Source: Pseudomonas frederiksbergensis | GTDB taxonomy: Bacteria; Pseudomonadota; Gammaproteobacteria; Pseudomonadales; Pseudomonadaceae | Direction: 5' to 3' | Assembly (NCBI RefSeq): GCF_001952935.1 | Contig: NZ_CP018319.1 | Span: 2,634,501-2,698,500 of the forward strand | DNA: 64,000 nucleotides | Shown: one piece after another, positions 17,703-26,191 of the stretch | How positions within the stretch are numbered: position 1 is the stretch's first letter | How the letters are laid out: each line of letters starts with the position of its first letter | The notes under the pieces: model-generated | Database searches by the model: none | Seen by the model: the letters and a program-made list of their open reading frames with translations, nothing else | Told to the model about the DNA's origin: nothing | Translations under genes and position numbers: made by a program

Positions 17703-17921
17703 GTGACCCAGCCTGCGCCCGTTCGTCCGCCAAAACCGCTCTACAGCAATGTCAGCCCGGCGGTGGCTTCGCCGTGCAGCGGCGTGTGTCGGCTGGATGA
17801 GCAGAAGGTCTGCCTTGGGTGTTTTCGCCATGTCGAAGATATCCGCGAATGGCGTTCGGCCGATGACGATCGGCGACGCTTGATTTGTGCGCAGGCTGCA
17901 CAACGCAAAGCTTTGGCTTAA
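17703..17921 (+). CDS. DUF1289 small Cys-rich protein
   Basis: 72 residues from GTG 17703, four bases after the cyaY stop. It contains PCSGVCRLDEQKVCLGCFRHVEDIREW, with four cysteines in the CxxxC...CxxC pattern of DUF1289, probably a metal or iron-sulfur site. The C-terminal part is basic and helical. The function is unknown. Tight spacing suggests translation on the cyaY transcript, which fits a role linked to iron-sulfur handling, but this is only inference. Confidence 0.87.
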   Translation: MTQPAPVRPPKPLYSNVSPAVASPCSGVCRLDEQKVCLGCFRHVEDIREWRSADDDRRRLICAQAAQRKALA

Positions 17922-17929
17922 GGGCTTTT

Positions 17930-18022
17930 GTGGCGAGGGAGCTTGCTCCCGCTCGGCTGCGCAGCAGTCGTGAACTTTTCGGGGCCGCTGCGCGCCCCAG
18001 CGGGAGCAAGCTCCCTCGCCAC
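17930..18022. repeat. Long inverted repeat, REP-related (gtggcgagggagcttgctcc type)
   Basis: Arms with core gtggcgagggagcttgctcc at both ends and a second imperfect pair (gctgcgcag / ggccgctgcgc) in the centre. The same class recurs at 22120-22232 and 37662-37761, so it is a separate dispersed family. Confidence 0.82.
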
Positions 18023-18083
18023 AAAGTTACTCGCCAACCCTAAAGAGGGCGTTCAGCGGCCTCACTTGTATATTTTTTGAGCT

Positions 18084-18160
18084 GTGATAGTGTCCAGAAA
18101 CGCCTCAACCCATCGAGGCTCGTGAAAACCCCGCCTTTTTCTGGCGGGGTTTTGCTTTTT
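18084..18160 (+). ncRNA. Candidate short leader/sRNA with terminator before rnk
   Basis: A possible extended -10 (TGTGATAGT, 18084-18092) is followed by a small hairpin GCCTC-N8-GAGGC (18102-18119) and a strong terminator: AAAACCCCGCC pairs with GGCGGGGTTTT (18125-18153), then GCTTTTT. The terminator ends 30 bases before rnk. It could attenuate rnk, make a tiny RNA, or simply end the cyaY transcript. The structure is visible; the function is inferred. Confidence 0.45.
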
Positions 18161-18190
18161 CTGTGCAGAAGAAAGGAGTCTGCCCAAATC

Positions 18191-18601
18191 ATGACCGCAC
18201 CTTCAATCACCCTTACCCGTCTGGACGTGCAACGTCTGGAGCGCCTGATCGACAGCCTGGATGACTCGCTGCCGGGCGTTATCGCGCTGCAAACCGAACT
18301 GGACCGCGCCGATAGCGTGGTCGGTCACGATGAAGTGCCCGCCGATGTCGTGACCATGAACTCCCGTGTGCATTGCCGTGAAGAAGGCAGCGGCAAGGAC
18401 TATCACCTGACGCTGGTTTATCCGAAGGATGCCAATGCCGACGAAGGCAAGATTTCCATTCTGGCGCCAGTGGGCAGTGCCTTGCTGGGCTTGAAGGTGG
18501 GTCAGCACATCGACTGGCCGGCTCCGGGCGGCAAGACGCTGAAACTGACCCTGCTGGAAGTCGAATCGCAGCCGGCCGAGGGCGGCCACTTCCCCGAGTA
18601 A
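18191..18601 (+). CDS. rnk: Nucleoside diphosphate kinase regulator Rnk
   Basis: 136 residues from ATG 18191 behind GAAAGGAG. An N-terminal helical pair (RLDVQRLERLIDSLDDSLPGVIALQTELDRA) is followed by a GreA/GreB C-terminal-like FKBP domain (VHCREEGSGKDYHLTLVYPKDANADEGKISILAPVGSALLGLKVG). Rnk binds RNA polymerase near the secondary channel and affects nucleotide pools. An upstream in-frame start would include the terminator hairpin and is rejected. The gene ends 4 bases before the convergent cyaA gene. Confidence 0.93.
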   Translation: MTAPSITLTRLDVQRLERLIDSLDDSLPGVIALQTELDRADSVVGHDEVPADVVTMNSRVHCREEGSGKDYHLTLVYPKDANADEGKISILAPVGSALLGLKVGQHIDWPAPGGKTLKLTLLEVESQPAEGGHFPE

Positions 18602-18605
18602 ATCC

Positions 18606-21446
18606 TCAGACCTGCTCGAGCGCCTCGTTCAATGCGCGCTCCAGATCAGCCTTGTAGCGCAAATACAAAATGCTTGAACTCTGACCATCACCGAGCAGGC
18701 CCGACAGGTCCAGGTCGGTGATGTAGCAGCGATAGCGTTCGGTTTCACGGCGCTGCTCGACGATTTCCCGGGCGACCACGCTGAACAGTCGTTCGCCATG
18801 TTCCAACTCTGAAAATTCCCGCTGATTGCAATACAACGTGACCTGCACCTGCCCCGGTGCGGCTTTGCCGACAATCGCCTGCACGTCGTAGAACGGTTTG
18901 TTGACCGGGGTTTGCGGCGCTGGCCGGGATTCGACCCGACGCGCCCTTACGGGGCCGGAGGGCAGCAGTTGGTAATACAAGATGTCCAGACTCTGGGGCT
19001 GGGCGACTTCCATCGGCAGCAAGGCGTCGCGTCGGTACTGGATCGATTGCAGGAAACGTTGCAGCGGCACCAGCAGGCTTTGCTCGTCGTGGTAAGGCAA
19101 GCGCTGCTGCCACAGGACATTGAGTTCATCCAGCACGTACAGGTCGGCGTGGTATTCGTTGATCCGGTAGAACACCTGAATGCAATCGGGCTGCCCCATT
19201 GGCAGGACCAGCGCCAGGTCGTGGTCTTCCAGCACCATCGGGTCCAGGTGCAGCGGGCTATAGCTTGCCCGCTCTTCGCCCAGGTAATCGATCAGCGCCG
19301 GCAGCGTGTCCAGGGCGATATGTTTGACCTTGCCGGGCACCAGTTCGAGCACGTGGTAGTGCTGCTGGACTTGAATCAGGTAGCGATGATTGAGTTGGCT
19401 CAACAGCAGGTTCTGCGCGGTGTCGAGGATCTCTTCGACTCGCCGGGCAATAAACTGTGCGCGGTTGTGGCAGAAGCATCGAACCCGCAACGTGGGTTGT
19501 TGTAGCCCGCCGGGCAGGTTGTTGAGGTAATCGCGCACGCAGTCGAGCAGCGCGTGAGGGCCGTCGAAGCGGCTGACCAGCACTTCGTTCCAACTGTTGA
19601 GCGTGACCTGATCGAGGGTCAGAACCAGGTTTTCCCGGACGCCGGCGTAACTCAGGGAGTCGGTGCGCTCGGTGGTCATCAGGATGTTCAGGTCGCGGTG
19701 GTGCTTGAGTGGATCGACGCCGACGTTCACCAGAATCAGCACTTCGCTAGGCACACTCGCGCGCAGTAACTGTTCTTCGGCGACGGTTGTCAGCGGCAGC
19801 GCGATGCTCTGTTGCAAGCTGCCGAGCAGGTTGAACAGTTCGAACTCGCTCAGGTCGCTGGTGCCGGGATGCAAGGCCAGGCGAGTGCTGCTGTCGATCA
19901 CGCCGTTGCGGTGACACCAGGTCAGCAGTTCCAGCAGTTGGCGGCTGCGCTTGATCGGTGCGAAATGCTCCCATTCGAGGGCTGTCAGGCTGCCGTTGTA
20001 CAAACCCCACTGAGTTTGACCCGATTCTTTCTTGTTCGGCGCGTGCACCAGCGTGAGGGTGTCTTCGGCCAGATCCGGGGCGATGCCAGGGTTGATGAAC
20101 TCGATCTTGTCGGCCTTGCGCTCGAACGCTGCGTACAGCCGTCGACCCAGTACGTTGAGGTCGCGCTTGTTGATCAGGCTGACAGTCTGTTCGTTGCGGG
20201 CGAATTGGGTCAGGAAACGGTAGCTGTAATTGAGCTCCTTGACCAAGGCCCTGCGTTCAGAGCCGACCTGACGGACTTTCCACTGACTGCGGCTGTCGAG
20301 CAGGGCCAGTTGACGATGATCCCACTGCCATTCGTGGGCCAGACGTTCGAGCAACGAGCGCTGCCAGCTCTGCGTGCGGCTGTTGCTGCCGGTGAGTTTG
20401 CGATTGACCTTCAGGTACAACGCCCGGCGCACCAGCTCCAGGCGTTCCGGCTCGCCGCGGGCGGTGAGGTATTCCTCGATGCGTCGGTAAACCACGATGT
20501 ACGGATCCAGCTCATCAAGGTCGAGCTGATTGGCAAACACCGCTTGCTTGAAGCGCAGGCTCAGGCAATGAACCTTGGGATGTTCGCTGGCGTACACCTC
20601 GATCAGCAGCAGTTTGAGTACCGATTTGTAGGGCGACTCGATGCCTTTGAACAACTGCCAGAGCCCGGCGCCGATAAATTCGCCGGGCGGGATATTGGCC
20701 AGATGGCCCAGGTCGAGGGTTTCATCGGCACGGATGAAGCGCTTGGACATCAGCGTGTGGGTGTAACGGTCGTAGCTCGCTTCTTCGTAGACGGGCACCA
20801 GCCACCAGATGGGCGTGCGTCCGGCCAGCCAGATCGCGGTGCGATAAAACTCGTCCAGCAGCAGATAGTGCTGGGTGGTGCCGCAGTCTTCCGAGCTCAG
20901 TTGCGTATCACGTTCGCCGCGTACGAAACGGGTCGGGTCGATCAGGAAGAAATGTGCCTCGGCGCCCTGACTGGCAGCCCAGGTTTCGAGGAGCTGGCAT
21001 TTTTTGCGCAGTTCAGCGAGCTCGCTTTCGCTCAAGTCCGGCCCGTGACAGACCCACACGTCCATGTCGCTCTGGTCGGCCTGGGCGAGAGTGCCGAGGC
21101 TGCCCATCAGGAACAGGCCATGAATCGGTCGCGGGGGATTGCTGCCGTGGCGGGGTTTATAGGAAAACGAGCGGGTCAGGCGTTGGGCTTCGGCGAGGGT
21201 GTTGGCGTCGGGTTCGTAATTCGACAGCCCGGCCGGCGCACTGCCCGAAACGTACCCCGGCAACAGCGGATGATTGACGTGGAAAAACAGCGGCAACAAG
21301 GTCAGCACCGCTTGCTGGCGGGTTGACAGCCCTTCCATGGCGCGGGCCATACGGCCTTCGTTGAGCTTCAGAAAACGTGCGCGCAGCTGGCTGAGAACCT
21401 TGCGGTCGATTCCCTCGTCCAGATCGGGGCGGATTTCATGGGTCAT
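18606..21446 (-). CDS. cyaA: Class I adenylate cyclase
   Basis: 946 residues, longer than E. coli CyaA (848). The N-terminal half contains the nucleotidyltransferase signature: LMGSLGTLAQADQSDMDVWVCHG, with G-S and the D-x-D metal aspartates near residues 111-130. The C-terminal half is the large regulatory region. It makes cAMP from ATP for Vfr/CRP. In Pseudomonas CyaA is normally the minor cyclase beside CyaB. The ATG at 21446 gives the start MTHEIRPDLDEGIDRKVLSQLR. It is monocistronic and convergent with rnk. A likely Vfr/CRP target site is seen upstream of algR in this window. Confidence 0.95.
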   Translation of the reverse strand: MTHEIRPDLDEGIDRKVLSQLRARFLKLNEGRMARAMEGLSTRQQAVLTLLPLFFHVNHPLLPGYVSGSAPAGLSNYEPDANTLAEAQRLTRSFSYKPRHGSNPPRPIHGLFLMGSLGTLAQADQSDMDVWVCHGPDLSESELAELRKKCQLLETWAASQGAEAHFFLIDPTRFVRGERDTQLSSEDCGTTQHYLLLDEFYRTAIWLAGRTPIWWLVPVYEEASYDRYTHTLMSKRFIRADETLDLGHLANIPPGEFIGAGLWQLFKGIESPYKSVLKLLLIEVYASEHPKVHCLSLRFKQAVFANQLDLDELDPYIVVYRRIEEYLTARGEPERLELVRRALYLKVNRKLTGSNSRTQSWQRSLLERLAHEWQWDHRQLALLDSRSQWKVRQVGSERRALVKELNYSYRFLTQFARNEQTVSLINKRDLNVLGRRLYAAFERKADKIEFINPGIAPDLAEDTLTLVHAPNKKESGQTQWGLYNGSLTALEWEHFAPIKRSRQLLELLTWCHRNGVIDSSTRLALHPGTSDLSEFELFNLLGSLQQSIALPLTTVAEEQLLRASVPSEVLILVNVGVDPLKHHRDLNILMTTERTDSLSYAGVRENLVLTLDQVTLNSWNEVLVSRFDGPHALLDCVRDYLNNLPGGLQQPTLRVRCFCHNRAQFIARRVEEILDTAQNLLLSQLNHRYLIQVQQHYHVLELVPGKVKHIALDTLPALIDYLGEERASYSPLHLDPMVLEDHDLALVLPMGQPDCIQVFYRINEYHADLYVLDELNVLWQQRLPYHDEQSLLVPLQRFLQSIQYRRDALLPMEVAQPQSLDILYYQLLPSGPVRARRVESRPAPQTPVNKPFYDVQAIVGKAAPGQVQVTLYCNQREFSELEHGERLFSVVAREIVEQRRETERYRCYITDLDLSGLLGDGQSSSILYLRYKADLERALNEALEQV

Positions 21447-21602
21447 GTCAGCTCAAACCGGCTCGCGGGGCTCAGACGTGATTGTCTGCGGATGAGGGGC
21501 AGTTTAGCGCCTCGGCTCCAGGACTTTTAAGCTGATTTTGTTTTTCTGGCGTCAGATTTTTACGCGGGGCGACGGCAGGCAACAGGGCAGGTAACGAAAT
21601 GT

Positions 21603-21638
21603 GCCCGCGGAAATCCCGTAGCAGGGGTTTCCGTGGGC
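21603..21638. terminator. Inverted repeat between cyaA and the TIGR02647 gene
   Basis: GCCCGCGGAAATCCC pairs with GGGGTTTCCGTGGGC with few mismatches, 14 bases past the stop of the minus-strand TIGR02647 gene. No T run is present, so it may stabilise the 3' end instead of terminating. Confidence 0.5.
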
Positions 21639-21651
21639 GCGACGGTAATGC

Positions 21652-21897
21652 TCAGGCAGTTTCCCGGACGTTGAGAATGGTCAGAACGGTTTGCACATTT
21701 TGCGCGGCGTCACGACCCAGACTGGTCAGATAACCACCATCTGGCTGGGTGATCAGTTCTTTGTCGAACAGTCTTTGGGCGGCGGCAATGGCTTTCGGGG
21801 CAGCGGTCTGATGAATTTTCAAACCTTCCTGGGAACTGTCCAGGTTGAAGAGTGCGAGGATTTCCAGTTCGGCAACCAACTCAGGGGTAAGCGACAT
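21652..21897 (-). CDS. TIGR02647 family small protein
   Basis: 81 residues: MSLTPELVAELEILALFNLDSSQEGLKIHQTAAPKAIAAAQRLFDKELITQPDGGYLTSLGRDAAQ. The helix pattern and the C-terminal LITQPDGGYLTSLG resemble a small winged-helix module, and I recognise it as the TIGR02647 protein found next to cyaA in Pseudomonas. No function is established. GGAGT precedes the ATG by eight bases. It is transcribed toward cyaA, but the 205-bp gap suggests separate transcription. Confidence 0.85.
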   Translation of the reverse strand: MSLTPELVAELEILALFNLDSSQEGLKIHQTAAPKAIAAAQRLFDKELITQPDGGYLTSLGRDAAQNVQTVLTILNVRETA

Positions 21898-22119
21898 AAG
21901 GACTCCAGACTTTCTAGGAATTGGACGACAGCGCCCCTAAGGTGATCCCACTCGGGCGGCATGTCCAGTGCTCGCGACAGGGTTTTTTCGCCTTGGGAAG
22001 CATTCCCCGGTGGGTGGTGCGGCAGCGGGGTGGGTTCAGTGTAGTCAGGGGCTGGGGGAGGGCGGGACTGATGGGTGACAATTTGTGTGGAAACGGGCTC
22101 TTGTGGTTGTGGAGGTTGC

Positions 22120-22232
22120 CTGTGGCGAGGGGATTTAGCGAAACGTCGCACCGCCCCGTTGGGTCGCGAAGCGGCCCCAAAAAGCTCACGACTGCTGCGC
22201 AGCCGAACCGGGGGCAAGCCCCCTCGCCACAG
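22120..22232. repeat. Long inverted repeat, second family (gtggcgaggg type)
   Basis: Ends tgtggcgagggg and cccctcgccaca enclose an imperfect inner pair. It occupies most of the 359-bp gap 21898-22256; the remainder shows no coding pattern I can support. Confidence 0.8.
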
Positions 22233-22256
22233 AAGCCAGCGTCCAACAAGTAGCGG

Positions 22257-22553
22257 TTATTTCTTTTCGGGCGGCAACTCTGGCAATGCACGCAGCGCAG
22301 CTTCGTACCACTCGGTGTTGAACGCGCGGTCTTCTTCGAGGATCGCGTCGATTTCCACGGCCAAAACGTGGGCCATCAGATTGAGGATTTCTTCACGTTC
22401 GTAACCCACCAGGGTCAGCTTGTTGAAGGTGGCCTTGGCGGCTGGCGGATTGTCGCTTTCGATCTGGTTTTCGATGGCTTCGACCAGGGTGTTTTCGGCG
22501 AACTCTTCTTCGTCGATCTCGTCGTTGTTGATGCCGGGGGTTGGCTCGCTCAT
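22257..22553 (-). CDS. Conserved hypothetical protein, acidic N-terminus
   Basis: 98 residues beginning MSEPTPGINNDEIDEEEFAENTLVEAIENQIESDNP. The N-terminal third is acidic and probably disordered; the remainder is helical (AAKATFNKLTLVGYEREEILNLMAHVLAVEIDAILEEDR), ending in a charged tail. No motif is known to me. GAGG lies a few bases before the ATG. It has GC-rich codon use like its neighbours, so it is likely a real, vertically inherited gene. It faces a REP-like repeat and is divergent from the GST gene. No function proposed. Confidence 0.8.
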   Translation of the reverse strand: MSEPTPGINNDEIDEEEFAENTLVEAIENQIESDNPPAAKATFNKLTLVGYEREEILNLMAHVLAVEIDAILEEDRAFNTEWYEAALRALPELPPEKK

Positions 22554-22677
22554 GGCAGGCTCCTCAAGTTAAGGCGGCCAGTTTACCTGCATTCAGCGCT
22601 GTGATGCTGCTGGCAAGAAACGTCGCGGCATTCTATAAAAGGCACCTGCCAACCCCGCACGGCCTGGAGGCGATGTG

Positions 22678-23337
22678 ATGCTCAAGCTTTATGGATTTTC
22701 CGTCAGCAACTACTACAACATGGTCAAGCTGGCGCTGCTCGAGAAGGGACTGCCTTTTGAAGAGGTACTGTTTTACCCGGGGACGAGCCCCGAGGCATTA
22801 GCCATCAGCCCTCGCGGGAAGGTGCCGGTGCTGGGTGTCGAACAAGGTTTCATCAACGAAACCAGCGTGATTCTCGAATACCTCGAACAAAGCCAGAAAG
22901 GTACGCCGCTGTTGCCGAGCGATCCCTTTGAGCGTTCGCAGGTGCTGGCACTGGCCAAGGAAATCGAGCTGTACATCGAATTGCCGGGGCGTGCCTGCTA
23001 CGCCGAAGCATTTTTCGGCATGACGGTGCCGGATGCAATCAAGGACAAGACCAAGGCCGAGTTGCTGCTGGGGTTTGCCTCACTGGGCAGGCACGGCAAG
23101 TTCACCCCTTATGTGGCAGGTGACAGCCTGAGCATTGCGGATTTGTATTTCCTCTACAGCGTGCCGTTGGCCTGTGCGGTGGCGCAGAAGCTGTTTGACC
23201 TGGATTTGCTGGCGGAGATGCCGGCGGCCAAGGCGCTGCTGGAGCGTCTGGGGCAGAACCCGCATGTGCAGCGGATTGCGAAGGACAAGGAAGCGGCGAT
23301 GCCTGCGTTTTTGGCGATGGTCGCGTCTAAGAAGTAG
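22678..23337 (+). CDS. Glutathione S-transferase family protein
   Basis: 219 residues from ATG 22678, seven bases after GGAGG (a GTG at 22675 is the alternative). The thioredoxin-like N-terminal domain includes LYGFSVSNYYNMVKLALLEKG, GKVPVLGVEQGFINETSVILEYLEQ with the cis-Pro and the glutathione gamma-glutamyl site (E-T/S), followed by the all-helical C-terminal domain with LSIADLYFL. It probably conjugates or reduces electrophiles in the cytoplasm. The substrate cannot be told. It is monocistronic, divergent from the preceding gene and convergent with argH. Confidence 0.92.
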   Translation: MLKLYGFSVSNYYNMVKLALLEKGLPFEEVLFYPGTSPEALAISPRGKVPVLGVEQGFINETSVILEYLEQSQKGTPLLPSDPFERSQVLALAKEIELYIELPGRACYAEAFFGMTVPDAIKDKTKAELLLGFASLGRHGKFTPYVAGDSLSIADLYFLYSVPLACAVAQKLFDLDLLAEMPAAKALLERLGQNPHVQRIAKDKEAAMPAFLAMVASKK

Positions 23338-23362
23338 GTTTTTGCAGCGTCTTCAAGACCGC

Positions 23363-23424
23363 TTTCGCGGCTCGCTCCCACAGGGGAATGCATTCCAAAT
23401 GTGGGAGCGAGCCTGCTCGCGAAG
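23363..23424. repeat. REP inverted pair
   Basis: Two REP arms (23363-23382 and 23400-23424, core gtgggagcgagcctgctcgc) 17 bases apart, between the GST gene and the 3' end of argH. The left arm is shortened and carries ctcgctccc. Confidence 0.8.
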
Positions 23425-23426
23425 CT

Positions 23427-23458
23427 TTTAGCGGTTTAGCGGTTTAGCGGTTTAGCGG
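23427..23458. repeat. Four tandem copies of tttagcgg at the argH 3' end
   Basis: Four perfect 8-bp units in a row. On the minus strand the last unit encodes the argH ending Ser-Arg-stop, so the repeat begins inside the gene and extends downstream. It probably arose by slippage. Confidence 0.9.
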
Positions 23459-24846
23459 CTGGCGAGCAATGCCTGGCCGCGAGCCACAGCCTTCTTCACC
23501 TGTGCCGGCGCAGTACCGCCGATGTGGTCACGGGCATTCACCGAGCCTTCCAGGGTCAGCACGGCGAACACGTCCTGATCGATCTGGTCGCTGAACTTGC
23601 GCAGCTCTTCCAGGCTCATTTCCGCCAGGTCTTTACCGCTTTCCACGCCGTACTTCACGGCATGGCCAACGATTTCGTGGCAGTCACGGAACGGCAGGCC
23701 ACGGCGAACCAAATAGTCGGCCAGATCGGTGGCGGTGGAGAAGCCGCGCAGGGCTGCTTCACGCATCATCGCGTGCTTGGGTTTGATCGCCGGGATCATG
23801 TCGGCAAAGGCCCGCAGCGAGTCGCGCAACGTGTCGGCGGCGTCGAACAGCGGCTCTTTATCTTCCTGGTTGTCCTTGTTGTAGGCCAGTGGCTGGCCTT
23901 TCATCAGGGTCAGCAGGCCCATCAGGGCGCCGAATACGCGACCGGTCTTGCCACGCACCAGCTCCGGGACGTCCGGGTTTTTCTTTTGCGGCATGATCGA
24001 GCTGCCGGTGCAGAAACGGTCCGGCAGATCGATGAACTGGAACTGCGCGCTGGTCCACAGCACCAGCTCTTCGGAGAAACGCGACAAGTGCATCATCGCG
24101 ATGCTCGCAGCCGAACAGAACTCGATGGCGAAGTCGCGATCGGACACGTTGTCCAGCGAGTTGCCGCCCACGGCGTCGAAACCCAGCAGTTGAGCGGTGT
24201 ATTCGCGGTCGATCGGGTAGGTGGTGCCCGCCAGTGCGGCGCTGCCCAGCGGCATGCGATTGGTACGTTTGCGGCAGTCGACCAGACGCTCGTAGTCGCG
24301 GCTGAGCATTTCGAACCAGGCCAGCATGTGGTGCCCGAAAGTTACCGGCTGCGCGGTTTGCAGGTGAGTGAAGCCCGGCATGATGCTGCCGGCTTCACGC
24401 TCGGCCTGTTCCAGCAAGCCTTTTTGCAGGCGGGTGATTTCGCTCAAGATCAGGTCGATCTCGTCCCGCAGCCACAGGCGGATGTCGGTGGCGACCTGGT
24501 CGTTACGGCTGCGACCGGTGTGCAGCTTTTTACCGGTGACGCCGATGCGGTCGGTCAGGCGCGCTTCGATGTTCATGTGCACGTCTTCGAGGTCGATGCG
24601 CCAGTCGAACTGGCCGGCCTCGATTTCACCCTGGATGGTCTTCAGGCCATCAGTGATGCTGTCGCGCTCGGCATCGGTCAGCACGCCGACCTTGGCCAGC
24701 ATCGTGGCGTGAGCGATCGAGCCCATGATGTCGTGGCGATACAGTCGCTGGTCGAAAGTGACGGAGGCGGTGAAGCGGGCGACGAAGGCGTCGACGGGTT
24801 CACTGAAGCGGCCGCCCCAGGACTGATTGGTCTTGTCAGTGCTCAT
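23452..24846 (-). CDS. argH: Argininosuccinate lyase
   Basis: 464 residues. The superfamily signature [12 protein letters not shown] near residue 281 carries the flexible loop with the catalytic serine, and [13 protein letters not shown] and [16 protein letters not shown] are the other conserved regions. It splits argininosuccinate to arginine and fumarate. The homotetramer uses residues from three chains per site. It diverges from algR, as in other pseudomonads. The stop codon lies in an 8-bp tandem repeat that affects only the end of the protein. Confidence 0.97.
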   Translation of the reverse strand: MSTDKTNQSWGGRFSEPVDAFVARFTASVTFDQRLYRHDIMGSIAHATMLAKVGVLTDAERDSITDGLKTIQGEIEAGQFDWRIDLEDVHMNIEARLTDRIGVTGKKLHTGRSRNDQVATDIRLWLRDEIDLILSEITRLQKGLLEQAEREAGSIMPGFTHLQTAQPVTFGHHMLAWFEMLSRDYERLVDCRKRTNRMPLGSAALAGTTYPIDREYTAQLLGFDAVGGNSLDNVSDRDFAIEFCSAASIAMMHLSRFSEELVLWTSAQFQFIDLPDRFCTGSSIMPQKKNPDVPELVRGKTGRVFGALMGLLTLMKGQPLAYNKDNQEDKEPLFDAADTLRDSLRAFADMIPAIKPKHAMMREAALRGFSTATDLADYLVRRGLPFRDCHEIVGHAVKYGVESGKDLAEMSLEELRKFSDQIDQDVFAVLTLEGSVNARDHIGGTAPAQVKKAVARGQALLASR

Positions 24847-24995
24847 GAATTCGCTCGTGTCGGCTGAAGAAAGATGGCGTAGAAAGCTGTCGCGGATAAT
24901 AACAGGGTTGCCAATCCTGTCGGTGACACTGGTCGATACGTTTTTTTCTCAGGTGGCGGGCCATACTCGAATCAATGCCGAGGCGGATTTGCGCA

Positions 24996-25023
24996 ACGAT
25001 ATTTTTCAATTGAGCAATATCGT
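24996..25023. promoter_or_regulatory. 28-bp imperfect palindrome between argH and algR
   Basis: Twelve of fourteen base pairs are symmetric: ACGATATT and TCAA/TTGA match their complements, and only two pairs in each half differ. It lies about 150 bases from the argH start and 284 from algR. Its length and AT-rich symmetry look like a protein-binding operator. The regulator is unknown. Confidence 0.5.
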
Positions 25024-25239
25024 GCCGGCAACCGTCTACAGTTGGACAGTAGGATCAGCGCACTTCCAGACGCTGCAGCTGACCATAAGAAGAGGGGGTG
25101 TTCATATTGTGTATCAACAAACCCTACGGTGAAGCCTCGCCAATGCGGGCCAGGACCGCCAAACGCACGACAGATGAAAATTTAGCCGTCGGTCGGGCGG
25201 CACTTTTTGGCCCTCGCGCTAGTCTTAGCGTGGATCGCG

Positions 25240-25253
25240 GTGACGGACGTCAC
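25240..25253. promoter_or_regulatory. Vfr/CRP-like binding site before algR
   Basis: GTGA-N6-TCAC (inner part of TGTGA-N6-TCACA) is perfect in the core, 53 bases before the algR start. Vfr control of the algZ-algR locus has been described in P. aeruginosa; here the site would act on algR directly. Confidence 0.45.
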
Positions 25254-25306
25254 TTCACCTGTCTACGCTATCCTTGTGCGAGACTCACGCAGGAATCCAG
25301 CGCAAT

Positions 25307-26053
25307 ATGAATGTCCTGATCGTTGATGACGAACCCCTTGCCCGCGAGCGCCTGAGCCGAATGGTTGGCGAACTCGAGGGATACAGTGTCCTGGAGCCTA
25401 GCGCCACGAACGGCGATGAAGCGTTGGCTCTGATCGACAGCCACAAACCCGATATCGTGCTGCTCGATATCGGCATGCCGGGCCTCGATGGCTTGCAAGT
25501 GGCTGCACGATTGTGCGAACGCGAAACCCCGCCCGCCGTGGTGTTTTGCACAGGCCCCGATGAATTTGCCGTGGAAGCCTTACAGGCCAGCGCCGTAGGC
25601 TATCTGGTGAAACCTGTGCGTACAGAACAATTACATGAAGCGTTGAAAAAAGCCGAGCGGCCCAATCGCGTCCAGCTCGCGGCCCTGACCCGTCCCGCCG
25701 CCGAAAGTGGCAGCGGCCCACGCAGCCACATCAGCGCTCGAACCCGTAAAGGCATCGAGCTGATCCCGTTGGGTCAGGTGGTCTATTTCATTGCGGATCA
25801 CAAATACGTGACCTTGCGCCATGAAGGCGGCGAAGTGCTGCTGGATGAGCCGCTCAAGGCCCTTGAAGATGAATTTGGCGACCGCTTCGTGCGAATCCAC
25901 CGCAACGCGCTGGTCGCCCGCGAACGCATCGAACGCCTGCAACGCACGCCTCTGGGGCATTTTCAGCTGTTCCTCAAAGGCTTGAACGGCGACGCCCTGA
26001 TCGTCAGCCGACGGCATGTGGCCGGCGTGCGCAAGATGATGCAACAGCTTTAA
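25307..26053 (+). CDS. algR: Response regulator AlgR
   Basis: 248 residues. The receiver domain starts MNVLIVDDEP, has the phospho-acceptor D54 (IVLLDIGMPG) and the late KPV. The C-terminal LytTR DNA-binding domain covers residues from about 140 (RTRKGIELIPLGQVVYFIADHKYVTLRHEGGEVLLDE, FVRIHRNALVARE). AlgR controls alginate, twitching and virulence in P. aeruginosa. The ATG at 25307 fits the family; an earlier in-frame start adds 11 unlikely residues. It is followed by hemC. Its usual sensor gene algZ is not beside it. Confidence 0.96.
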   Translation: MNVLIVDDEPLARERLSRMVGELEGYSVLEPSATNGDEALALIDSHKPDIVLLDIGMPGLDGLQVAARLCERETPPAVVFCTGPDEFAVEALQASAVGYLVKPVRTEQLHEALKKAERPNRVQLAALTRPAAESGSGPRSHISARTRKGIELIPLGQVVYFIADHKYVTLRHEGGEVLLDEPLKALEDEFGDRFVRIHRNALVARERIERLQRTPLGHFQLFLKGLNGDALIVSRRHVAGVRKMMQQL

Positions 26054-26191
26054 TCCGCCATTTACGGGCGGGTTTCATCCCGATTGCTGGATGCCTGAGG
26101 CCAGGGAGGCCACGCGGTTTTCTGATACAAGTCAAAGTGGATTTGGCTGAGCTGTTATTATCCGCCGTATCTATTCAGTACGGATTGATCC

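Larger units (their letters stand above)
24847..25306. other. Argininosuccinate lyase-algR intergenic region
   Basis: A 460-bp gap between divergent argH and algR. It contains the 28-bp palindrome (24996-25023) and the Vfr/CRP-like site (25240-25253) listed separately. I find no histidine-kinase sequence, although algZ (fimS) stands before algR in P. aeruginosa. The short frame 24827-25132 has no sensor-like motif. Confidence 0.7.

Noticed and set aside
19812..21326. 504-codon open frame antisense to cyaA
   Set aside because: No motifs; cyaA is intact with its catalytic signature on the other strand.
24827..25132. Possible remnant of algZ upstream of algR
   Set aside because: The translated stretch has no membrane helices or kinase H/N/G boxes, so no remnant can be claimed.
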